Positions 24,988 through 35,069 of a stretch of 64,000 nt of DNA are shown here, in pieces. The position numbers and the translations under genes were made by a program. The stretch's first letter is position 1. Each line of letters begins with the position of its first letter. The stretch lies in NCBI RefSeq assembly GCF_030272615.1, contig NC_081410.1:111280433-111344432 (forward strand), read 5' to 3'. Source of the stretch: Cryptomeria japonica. Its lineage: Eukaryota > Streptophyta > Pinopsida > Cupressales > Cupressaceae. Under the pieces are notes generated by a model that had not been told where the DNA came from, did not search any database, and worked only from the letters and a program-made list of their open reading frames with translations.

Positions 24988-25502
24988 TTTTCTTGAGTAA
25001 TGTTGATGTAAAATTTTATGATGATAATTATTCCCGCTTTCCCCTTTCATTTCAAGTATTCATGTTCATTGTCTGAAGGAGAGTTTGAGCTCATGGTATT
25101 TGATACAATAGTGTTTTTCCAAAGGTTTTTTGATACTTTCTTTTTTGGCAGGAAGGTTTTTGGCTCATGGGATTTGGCACAGGGCTTTGGAAAATTATGT
25201 CTTCTTCCATTGATAGCAGCTGTGGAGTCTACATTTGAAAATTATCCGATGGGTTTTTTTGGCAAATTGTCATATGGGCTCTATGCAAAACTGATATTAT
25301 ATGTGTTGTGACCGCATTTTGTATGTGGTTTGGGGCGGGGTGTATAAACTAATCTGTTAGATACTATAGGTTTATTTTATGAGTTGTGACTGGAGGTTTT
25401 CTTCCCAGGGTTCTTTCCTCTGGTATGCTCTTTGAATCCTGTGTAAAAAATAAAAAATATTTATAAAAAAGTTTAGTGGAATAATCCACTTTTATTGAAA
25501 AA
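24988..25502 (+). other. LINE 3' UTR and poly-A tail
   Basis: About 500 bp after the ORF2 stop, T/G-rich (TTTTGGCAGGAAGG), ending in A-rich DNA from 25445, a small hairpin at 25475-25490 and an A-run at 25498-25507 that runs into the target duplication. Confidence 0.75.
25475..25490 (+). other. Hairpin at the LINE 3' end
   Basis: AGTGGA-ATAA-TCCACT, a perfect 6-bp stem with 4-base loop, 12 bp before the end of the LINE. Some LINE reverse transcriptases recognise a 3' stem-loop; that role here is inference. Confidence 0.4.
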
Positions 25503-25519
25503 AAAAATATAATTGAAAT
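25503..25519 (+). repeat. LINE target site duplication, right copy
   Basis: AAAAATATAATTGAAAT, identical to 17733-17749. Confidence 0.8.
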
Positions 25520-25954
25520 TTTGTATTAAATTAGCAAATTTAAAATAAAAATAATAATTTCTATTTTTTAATCCAATGACTGTAAATATTGTAACAATCT
25601 GTTTATGGCATGACGACTGCGAATGATGATTTAAATAGTGGACAATCATTTTCTATGTCTCCGTCAACAGGCAATGTTTTTTGGCATTAGACAGAAGGAA
25701 TTTAATTGGACGTTATAATATATAGGGAATCATGACAGGTTGGATATACTACCTAATATAGCTCCGTCAATTTGATGAATTGCAGAGCCTGTTGTCTTTT
25801 CTATTTCTTTTTGGAATGCCCAGATGTTAAAAAGGACTTGTAAATTTGAACGAGGAACATGTATAACGGAACGGAAAGGAAAACTCAAGGCTGGAAGGAG
25901 GACTTTGTTCTTTTATCAAGCTCAAATGATATTAGGGAAAAACTTATGCTTCTA

Positions 25955-26092
25955 ATGTAAGTATGTGGCAATTGAGGTGCATGATGTAAAGTATAATTCT
26001 CTTGATGTAAGGATGTTGCAATTGGGGTGCATGATATAAAGTACAATGCCTTGGATGTTAGGATGTGGCAATTGGAGTGCATGGCATAAGGG
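25955..26092 (+). repeat. 50-bp tandem repeat, 2.8 copies
   Basis: Copies start at 25955, 26005 and 26055, exactly 50 bp apart. Each reads ATGTAAGGATGTGGCAATTG, then GGTGCATGAT and TAAAGTA. A weaker partial copy may follow near 26170 (AAGGATGTGGCCATTG). Confidence 0.85.
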
Positions 26093-26859
26093 GGAAATAA
26101 TGATAGTTTTAATGTAAAATATATGATAGTGATGATGTAAAATGTCAAGGGGAATACATGTGCCCTAATGAAAGGATGTGGCCATTGAACCACAATATGG
26201 AAGGGTGATGATCCCCAAGCTAATGTGGCAAGCTCATCATGTAAGCTCTAAAGTATTTATGGTAGTCTAGGATAATGACAAGTAATCAATGGTCATGCCT
26301 TAGTATCATGCAAACAAATGTGGACAAACATTATAAGCAAAGTATTCTGGTAGATAGGAATGCATGACAAGCAATATGATAATAAATAATGTTACATGAG
26401 AAACTAATTGGGTAATGCAAGGATTGTAAAATCATGAATAATATAAGACTAATAATTGTTCTGATGTAAAAGATAAATTGGTAAAATAATAGGGTCTAAG
26501 GAGGGAATAAAGACAAAGGTATACAAAGTGTATGCATTAAGACAACATGAACAATAGAAGGACCAAATGTTTTGGAAATGAAAATGGAAGCCAAAATGAC
26601 TCCTTAAGTGGGGTAGATATTTATGAAACAAGGGTTACAAATCAAAATGAATGTGAAAATTACAAAAAATAAAGGTGAAATAAAAATTATATAATATAAA
26701 GGCACATGGTGGGTTCCAAAATTGCTTCTCACACTTTTAGAGGAATCAATCCACTTTAGGATTGGGGAAATACCATCTTGATGGAGGATTGGTCACCTTA
26801 TCAATAAGATGTGAGTGATTTAAAACCAATTGGTAAGCGTATATAACTTCTCCTATTCT

Positions 26860-26879
26860 TTAGGCTTAGATAAGCCTAA
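26860..26879. other. Short perfect palindrome
   Basis: TTAGGCTTA-GA-TAAGCCTAA: 9-bp arms with a 2-base spacer, in otherwise featureless DNA. No gene nearby gives it a role. Confidence 0.35.
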
Positions 26880-28157
26880 GAGGGTGTTCTTTGAGATATC
26901 ATTAGTAATATTAGTTACAAAAAAAAGATAGGAAACTAAAAAAATTGTAGTAGTATCCAAAGTATATATAACCTTAAAAGTTGTCACTAGGCTAAATACT
27001 TTATAACCTACTACATATAAAACCTTAATTAAGCTAATAAAACCATCATTGCATAAATGTAACATGCACACATGTAAAATTTGATTCCTTAGGATGCACA
27101 CTGCTATGGATCAATATAGATGCTTCCCTATATGAATCACTAAATTATGAAGTGCCTACAAACAACTATCCTACTCTAGTTTATTAGAAAAATATGTATT
27201 TCATTTAGAGTGTCTGATAGATTATAAATTTTTCAGAATTGATGCCTTATTCATTGGGTTATAGTCATAATTTACTAAAGGAAATAACATTTTAAAATAA
27301 CAATAGAGATCATTCAATATTAATCCCTCCAAACTCCAAAAAATTATATGCAATAAAGAAAAGACCATCACAAACTGTTGATGCATAGAGTTGTAAGTGT
27401 TGCCACAAAGATTGCACTTGTAACTCTAAAGCTGAAAGCAAAACAATTTTGTGAAACATGGGATGATTTCTAGGCTTGTGGCTTGCCTATGATGGAAATC
27501 AACCTCTAGATGAAGGGTTTGTTTCCTATTTAAACACCTCCTAAAAGTATTAACTTGGTTGGCAAAGGGATAAAAGAGAACTGGAGCTAAAATTCTAAGG
27601 CTACAAGAGGTGTTACACCAAAGATAATGATATCGCTTGTTGTCCTAAACCTATAATCAGCTTCAAAAGAACTAAACTTGTTTCACAATCCAATTAAGAT
27701 CATGAAATTCATTAGTGTTTCATGTGAAGGTTCAAAGTTTTTTAATGTTTGTCTTAAGGAAAAAGAGTTTTTCACAACATTTATCTTATTGAAAATCATA
27801 TAGACACAACACGTAACCTAAATTTGCTATGAAATTTCTTGTTTCAAAAAGCATCAATGAAACAAAAATAAAGGATTTAATGTAAATCATAATATTTTGA
27901 TCAAATCATTTATATGACAATGAGAACACAAGAAGTATTGAAGAGGAATCTGCAATATTTATTGGATACTGAAATAATTGGTATTAAAATGCTTGAAATA
28001 TGAAAATAACTGAGCTATAGAGCTTTCTAACTTTATGAAGATGCAAGAAGAAAGAAAGAACTATTGAGAAAAGAAGAGAAAGAAAAGACTTATAGAAGTC
28101 TTGAGAAGAAGCGAAGATGAGTTGTTGTACCTTTAAGAACTTGTAGGGGAGGATATT

Positions 28158-29332
28158 TGTCACCTCCTAGATGATGAATCTCAGAGGACAAACTGATCTG
28201 CCGCTACCTCACTTAAATTTTCGTTAAGATGAGCCAGGGGATAACAAAACTAAAACTTATACTAAACTGGAAATAATTAACAAGTTAAAGCACAAAAATG
28301 ATAAAATACAGAAAACCAAATTAACAGAGCAACACATAACCCAAAATATATTATACCACAGAGTTAGGAGGCTCTCGAGTTTTGGACTCCAATGCGGTGC
28401 ACTATCATTTGTACAGCTAGAGAACACAAAACCTTCTTGAAAGTCCACAGTGACTTCTTTCCAGCGCACGAAACCTGTTCGTCACCTGCACACATAGACG
28501 AGGGAAAAATGTTGGGGTTGTATAGGGGCCTGCCTTAGTCAGACCCTTGTTTAGGTGTTTCCACTACCACATACAACCAGATAGATAAATTGGTATAAAG
28601 ATAATTGGTAAATATGCAAATAGAAACTATACTCCGCTTAATGGAAGCAAACCCCTATTGCAAACAAATAAATTTGTAAATTGGTAAAGCTGAATGCAAC
28701 TAGATAATAGATACACCCAGAGATATAAAAGATATATTTCTTGCAATGATAAAGCAGAGAGATAAATGATAAAGAGAAGACAAGATGTGCAACCAAACCC
28801 CCCTTTTTAAGATACGAGCGTGACAAAGCTCGAGATATAAGCGCTTATTGGTAAGATTGTTGCAAGATGGTTGCAAGATTGTTGTAACTTGGTAGTGTTC
28901 ATAGAGCCTTTGATAGAGCATCGAGAGATCAGGAGCGAAGAAGGAGAGCTATGAGAATATAGTATGTAGAACCCAAAAGAGGGAACCCCTCCAAATGAGC
29001 AAAGAAGAGCTTTTAAACTTGAAACAGGCGCGAAGAGCCATTATGGGTAAAGGCAAGCAAAAAGACACGCGCCAGCAAACATCTAACTCTCCACAAGATT
29101 CAAGATTCTGTGGGTTTACTGGGACATTAGTGAGTCGCGTGGACGTCCACACAATGTGTTGCTGTCTCACCAAAGATAAGCCCAAATGGGGTCTTCGGCT
29201 AAGTAGAAGCACTTTGTCTTCGAGGCTCATGATGTAAAAATGAATAGGATTTTGATCATGATTCCATCGTTAATACACCGAGTGCCATGTATAAGTGTCA
29301 TAAATGCACTAGGCACAATTTAGGACACTACA
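28158..29332 (-). repeat. G2 3' LTR
   Basis: On the minus strand it starts TGTAGTGTCCTAAATTGTGC at 29332 and ends AGGAGGTGACA at 28158. It aligns along its length with 58500-59666. It lies directly left of a good PPT, so it is the 3' LTR. Confidence 0.88.
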
Positions 29333-29347
29333 TTTTGCCCCCACTTT
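29333..29347 (-). other. G2 polypurine tract
   Basis: Minus-strand AAAGTGGGGGCAAAA abuts the LTR start TGTAGTG. The right LTR lacks this tract on its outer side, which sets the element's orientation. Confidence 0.85.
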
Positions 29348-29764
29348 AGTGGACCATTCAACATAAGGGATCAAACACACTAAAGTAGTTTCAGAAAGAT
29401 AGATTCATTAAGCCCATGCAGTGCAATAAATGCAATAAATACTTAGCCCAAAATGATATTGTAGAGGTCGTAGAGATCGAGTCAACAATCATGGACAATG
29501 CTTCCAAGTATCTGTGAGAAACCACAATGTTCAACGTGACGAATTTCATGCTGCAAAAGTCAAAAAATCAGCGTGAAAAAAAAATTAAACTACTTCAATG
29601 AGAAGAAAGCTTAAGAGCATTAGTATGGATAGAAGAGGAAAAATTTGATTTAGGTGAGTATATGCCCCCTCATGTTTTTCCCCCAATAAGGTGGGGAAAA
29701 CATGAAGGAAAATGTGCCAAAATTGTCCCAAAATGAGCAAGAAAAATTTTGGGCAAAATTAGGT

Positions 29765-29770
29765 TATATA
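29765..29770 (+). promoter_or_regulatory. Possible TATA box of the antisense PMD gene
   Basis: GGTTATATAGTCAAG on the plus strand, followed at 29850-29930 by a GC-richer stretch (AGAGCGAGCGG) and a splice-donor-like AAG|GTATGC near 29933. Position fits a promoter for the PMD gene. This is inference. Confidence 0.3.
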
Positions 29771-30348
29771 GTCAAGAGTGGGACCCAAGAAGGGCCATTT
29801 TCACTATTCACCATGGGAATTTTGGCTGAGATTTGAATAGAGTCTGGGCGAAAATGCCACACAGAGAAGAGAACAGAGCGAGCGGTATCAAGGATTTGCG
29901 GTCCGCAGTAGAGCAGTGTGATGAGACTAAGAAGGTATGCCTTGAATCATGCCCTTTCTTGTCTTTTTATGCCTTTTTGAAGCATTTTAGGGTTTAGGGG
30001 TGTGTAAGCATCCAGGTGATGCGTTGCGGTTTTGGTGCCATGTGTGCATCCTAGATGCGCACTGGCGTCCAGGGACCACGCTGTGGTCTGACTTGGACGT
30101 TGGTGTCCATAAAACGTGCTAACATCTTATGAGCATGATAGCGTCTTGGATTTTATCACCAATGGAGACTGATAAAGAATTTTATTTGTGTGTAGACACT
30201 GGCAGAGAGGTGGAAGCACACGTTGGTTCATCTATTGCAGACACTGTGGGACCAAGCAGAGGAGATATCAATGACAAATAGGTGGCTGCTTTAGAGAGTG
30301 GGCCTATGATAGACATTCCATCTTCTAGAGTTTCAATTCCATGCCTCG

Positions 30349-32345
30349 ATGCTGCGAGCTCTCATGGAGAGGTGGGATGCGGACATGAAGTAATTTCACC
30401 TACCCATAGGGGAGATGACCGTGACCTTGATCAATGTTTACTGCATCCTTCGACTACCCATCCGAGGGGATAGAGTATGAATGATGATCTTGTCGGTGAT
30501 AGAGCTAAGTAGGAAACAAGAGTGGGCCCTCAGATGGAGGATCAATGTGATCAGGCATGTGTACCTGCAAGCATTGGGATAGGGGAAAGTGCCTATTCCC
30601 TTGGTATGACACATTATGATAGCGACCGTAGCACGACGGGTATTGATAGATGACCATGGATCAGAGCTAACCGCCGAGTTCATTCCACTGATTTGAGAGA
30701 TGGAGGAGCATGGGATGGTGTACATGTGGGGTCAGAGTATGCTTGCACACCTATACTACAAGTTATCTCACTACATACATCATGAGTACCAGAGCCTGAC
30801 AACATGCACACTGCTACAAGTGTGGATTTTTGAGCATATTACATGGACCTGACCGGTAGGGTTCTTGGTATCGATGCCACTGGACATGCCGAGGGCACAT
30901 GGGTATCCACCATGGCGAGGTGAGTGGTGGAATGGTGGCCTGACATATTGGAGGATCACCCTAGACTAGCTCGGGATTGAGGATGTGGTCTAGCAATCAT
31001 TTTGAGACATGGGGGTCTAGACCACAAATCGCACGCAGCTCCCTCGAATGCAACAAGACTGGTTCCTGCTTGGGGAATAGGATCACATTGTCATGTCGTA
31101 CTGTTGGTGACAGTGCATGTGGCAGTTCAGGTAGGTGCAGACCATCCCACCTATTGTGCCTACCTATGTTCGGTTAGCTAGGAGTGCAGTGCGACCATAG
31201 CACTTTCCTCACCCCACCCTAGGATATGTGCAAGACAACTTTGAGGGTAGTGATGATGATGACATCTCTCCTTAACTAGATATTGATGATGTCAAAGTCA
31301 CCCTAGACTTCATGAGCTGGTAGGGTAGGGTAGGTCCTATGCTGATCTTTCCATTGAACGTAGTAGGAGGAGACGTCGGAGCTCTGGGAGGTGACAGTGA
31401 GCGTGAGACCTCCTTGAGAAATGACAGCGAAAGGTTGGGGAAAAGACATCGGGTGGGGAGTTCGATCCCAGACATACCAGTACCTGTAGCAAGGGGGATC
31501 CCACCATCACTTGTCACACCACCATCTGCACCATCAACATTAGTGGAGCCTGTAGATGGATCCACCAACGAGGTGCCTCCACAAGATCCAGACTAGTAGA
31601 GAGGAAATCCTGGTATGTGTTTTGATTTTGATTTGTGTATTATAGTCTTACTTATACATTCTTTTACATATATGTATAGATTTTTATGCCAGAAATACTG
31701 ATAGAGAAATTTTTTATGTTTGCAGAGGGGGTCACTGAGTGGTTAGGCTTTATTCACTAGGCACTCACGGAGATTATCCTCGTTGTATAGAATCGGGGAC
31801 TAGTATTGGATGCCTATCATCCCCTCCAAACTGTAGGAGACATGTCTAGTTGTTTGATCCTATAGTATGACTATGAACAACATACAAGGAGGGCTAGGTG
31901 GAGCTGGTACAGGGAGCGACACAACTGACCACTATGACAAGGTAGAGGGACCAGGCCTTGTTGGAGGTTCGCTCTTTCCTCGGAGAGAGACCAAGCTGTG
32001 ACGTGAGCTGAGAGTGCCAGGAGGGAACATGACACTTTATAGAGCCAGGTTGATGACCTCCATTGGTAGGTTGATGCCACCTAGTAGGGCACACTTAGTC
32101 ATCTCGACCACCCCCGAGTGTGCCAGTTGATGGCAAACCTAGAGACGACACACTAGAGAGAGATGGGAATGCGTGAGGAGCTCATGAAACAACAATAGAC
32201 CATGGAAAAGGGATGAGGGGAGTTGAGGGGTTTGTGGTCACAGAGCACCATTGTTGCGAGATCATAGTCCACCTCAGTGAGACAACCCTTACGCCAAGAC
32301 CAAGACCCTCTAGCGCCTGCAACTTTGGGGACCCATCCACAACAG
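30349..32345 (+). pseudogene. PMD (plant mobile domain) gene, antisense inside G2, broken
   Basis: The plus strand reads as a PMD (aminotransferase-like, MAIN/MAIL1-type) domain: MLRALMERWDADMK then FHLPIGEMTVTL (30349-30430), GSELTAEFIPLI and YMWGQSMLAHLYYKLSH (30650-30770), CTLLQVWIFEHI (30805) and PPWRGEWWNGGLTYWR (30905), then FLLGE and HIVMSYC near 31060-31095 and VQTIPP near 31140. A Pro/Ser linker follows to 31597, a likely intron at 31613-31725 (GTATGT...TTTGCAG), and a predicted coiled coil at 31870-32330 (AESARREHDTL, REMGMREELMKQQ). More than 15 stops, mostly TGA and TAG explained by CGA or CAG plus one C-to-T change. PMD proteins act in plant silencing and genome stability and occur in transposons. 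GC content is above that of its surroundings. Confidence 0.82.
31613..31725 (+). other. Probable intron of the antisense PMD gene
   Basis: 113 bp, donor CTG|GTATGTGTTTTG and acceptor TTTTTATGTTTGCAG|AG, T-rich between. It separates the PMD part from the coiled-coil part. Splicing is inferred from the consensus and from the coding sense on both sides. Confidence 0.5.
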
Positions 32346-32917
32346 GGGTCATGAGACATTTTTGTAGAGATTTATCTATATTTTTAATGTAGAGCATTAT
32401 TTTGACATATATATAGATGTATTAATGTACTTGAGTGACACATATGCCAGCATCACATATTTTTGTAGTGATGCGATACATGTACATTGACATTGACATT
32501 ATACACACACGTGTGCACACACACACACATACACACATATATGAGATTCATTGTTCTGATCTTATTTTGTGTTATCATGGATGAATGTACTTGTTACTTT
32601 ACATGCTCATTATGTATTCTCATTTGGTGGATGATTTAGATTAGATGTATATCATGATTTAAATTACATACTGTTATATATATGCATGATTAAATTTCAT
32701 GATGATCATTATATAGATGAGAGATGTAGATAGAACATATGTACATATGCACACACACACATGCACAAATAAAGATATACACAGTTACTTCATAACAAAA
32801 AAAATGGGTAAATATCGTGTTGATGAAGATATACATACAATAAAGTGACTACCATAGGGGCCTAGGTGTTACACATATGCTATATATACAATTTGTTTTC
32901 TATACATAGTATCGATG
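32346..32917. other. Spacer between PMD gene and integrase, with CA microsatellite
   Basis: AT-rich DNA with an imperfect CA repeat at about 32504-32535 (ACACACGTGTGCACACACAC) and a second at 32751-32760, and TATATA words. No ORF. The 3' ends of the PMD gene (+) and of pol (-) converge here. Confidence 0.6.
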
Positions 32918-34130
32918 CAAGTGCGCTATGTTGACATGCTCTTTGAGAGGTGTACCATCCATATAGGATAAACCAAAGCACCCGAACCATAAACAAAGGT
33001 GACAATGTAGGGACCGAACCAATTCAGGCCAAACTTTCCTCTTTGGTCGGGTGGTGCACTAACATTTCTCTGATTCTCACAAAGAACCAGGTCACCTACC
33101 TTAATAGATCGATGTAGAACACTTTTATTATATTGTCAAGATAAATATTTTTGATAAGCTTGAAGATGTTGAAGGGCCTTAAAATGATGCTCATCAACCA
33201 ACTCAAGCTGATTGAGACAAAGGGTACGATAAGAATCATCAATCAACCCTTTCAGGGAGACACGCAATGATGGGATCTCTAAATCAAGAGGCATGATAAC
33301 ATCGACGCCATACATGAGGTTGTAGGGTGTTGTCCCTGTAGCTGTATGAACACTCGTGCGATAGGCCCATAATGCATATACTAACTAAATATGTTAGTCT
33401 TTTCTATGCTTGGTAATGGTCTTGCACAAGATCTGCTCAATGGTTTTGTTAGATGCTTCTGCTTGACCGTTAGATTGAGGGTAATAAGGTGTAGAAAAAA
33501 ATGTTGGATGTGAAACTTTTCAAGGAATTGATTAACCTCTTTGTTCTTAAATGGCATAACATTGTCGGAAACCAAGGTAGAAGGTAAGCCAAAATGAGAT
33601 ATAATGTTATCCATGATAAAACCATAAATCATGTCAGCAGAAGTGGATCTCAGTGGTATAGCCATGACCCACTTTGTGAAATAATCTATAGTAGTGATGA
33701 TAAAGACATGTCCCTTAGATGAAGGGGAGGATATATTTCCAATGATATCTAATACCCACATCTAGAAAGGCCATGGAGAAATTTGAGTTCAGAGATCTAT
33801 GCGGGAGCTTGAATCAAGTTGTTGTGTTGTTGACATTGGGGGAATTCCTTGACAAAGACAAAGGAATCGTGTTCCATTGTTTGCTAATAATACCTCGTAT
33901 GAATTAGCTTATGGATTAAGGACTTTCCCCCAAAATGTCCACCTCCAGAGCCAGAATGGGCCTCTTGGAGGGCAAGGGGCATCTCAACCTTCATTAAGCA
34001 ATGCAAGAGAAGACCATTATATAATCTTCAATAAAGAATATTAGATAAAAGGATATATTTAGCGACCAACTTCTGAATTCGCACACATGAACTCTTGCTG
34101 GTGTCATTGGGAAAACTTCTAGTTTTTAGA
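32918..34130 (-). pseudogene. G2 integrase (broken)
   Basis: Minus strand. The zinc-binding part is badly decayed near 34000-33840. Core: WVLDIIGNISSPSSKGHVF (first Asp) at 33755, DYFTKW, LVSDN (second Asp) near 33570, and after a frameshift near 33490 SNGQAEASNKT with the catalytic Glu near 33460. C-terminal part: YALWAYRTSVHTATG, YGVDVIMPLDLEIPSLRVSL (33310-33240), IKVGDLVLCEN and WFGPYIVTFVYGSGA near 32985. One Gln-type stop lies after AYQKYLS. Homologous to the G1 integrase (shared IPSLRVSLKGLI), so both are Tat-type. Confidence 0.87.
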
Positions 34131-34379
34131 TAATTATAGATGTGTGCAAACCATTCTTTTGAATCAATATGAGCACACATGAAGCTGTCGAATTGAATGT
34201 GGTCAGTCATAGCCAAAGAGCAGAGGACTTGTACCATGAAATGATGCTTGTTCTATCCAAATTCCAAGCTTACAAGGGAAGCAACATTCGCCATTGCATC
34301 CACATGATAGTTTTCTCTCTGAGAAATATTTTCAATTGTGTAAGTACTGAAATGCCTCAGTATGGTTACAACCATATCT

Positions 34380-35069
34380 TTATACTGAGACAATTTCCAT
34401 TGGCTTCACACGGTAAGTGCTTGTGACCTGATTTACAATAAGCTCAAAATCTCCATGGATGTGGATATTCTTTGCTCCCATGCCAATCGCGACACACAAC
34501 CCTGTGATTAAGGCTTTGTACTCAATGATGTTTTTAGTGCATTGAATTTCTAAGCGGAATGAGAGAGGGATTGACTCTCCTTCAGGTGAAATTAAGACTA
34601 CACCTTCTCCTGAACCAATCTGACATCTTGATCCATCAAAATAAATGTTCCATATAGATTCTTCATTGATGGCCAACACATCTTCGTCAGGAAAAAGGTC
34701 TAAAGTAGGAAAATATTTTTCAAACGGGGCATTAACCAGCTGATCTGCGATGACCTACCCTTTTATTGACTTGCGAGTCATAAACTTCAAGTCAAACTCA
34801 GAGAGTAACATCACCCACTTAGCAAGTCTTCCTGAAAGGTTAGATTTTGAAAAGAGATGTTTGAGAATGTTGTTCTTAGAAATCACTCGTCAGTGCAAGA
34901 AGGATGTAATGCCTAAGCTTTTGTGTCGCAAAGACAAGGGCTAGACATTTCTTTTCCACAATAGAATATCGAGTCTCATATTCTACCAAAGTATGACTAA
35001 TATAACAAACAACTCTTTCTCGACCTTCATCATCGTGTTGGGCCAAGAAAGCTGCTAGCATGTGAGAAG
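34380..35069 (-). pseudogene. G2 RNase H and archaeal-type RNase H
   Basis: RT-linked RNase H: MLAAFLAQHDDEGRERVV, CYISHTLVEYETRYS and FATQKLRHYIL (35060-34880). Second RNase H: WNIYFDGSRCQIGSGEGVVL, NIIEYKALITGL and IHIHGDFELIVNQV (34650-34420), carrying the Asp, Glu and Asp of the active site. The first domain is cut from its RT by solo LTR S1 at 35070. Confidence 0.85.

Larger units (their letters stand above)
17750..25502 (+). mobile_element. L1-type plant LINE, near full length
   Basis: A 7.75-kb non-LTR retrotransposon: 5' UTR, ORF1 with the plant LINE DUF4283-like domain, ORF2 with endonuclease, RT, zinc-binding region and C-terminal RNase H, a 3' UTR and a short poly-A tail. It is bounded by an exact 17-bp direct repeat (17733-17749 and 25503-25519), typical of target-primed reverse transcription. 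The C-terminal RNase H is a known trait of one plant L1 lineage. Many stops and frameshifts make it inactive. Confidence 0.9.
25520..28157. other. Unassigned AT-rich DNA between LINE and G2
   Basis: No ORF above ~100 codons and no recognisable protein motif. It holds a 50-bp tandem repeat (25955-26092), a short perfect palindrome (26860-26879), and G/A-rich stretches such as GAAGAAAGAAAG near 28040-28100. Could be host intergenic DNA or a decayed element. Confidence 0.5.

Noticed and set aside
30349-32345. PMD gene as a host gene
   Set aside because: It sits inside the G2 LTR pair, has over 15 stops, and shows the same C-to-T decay as G2 itself.
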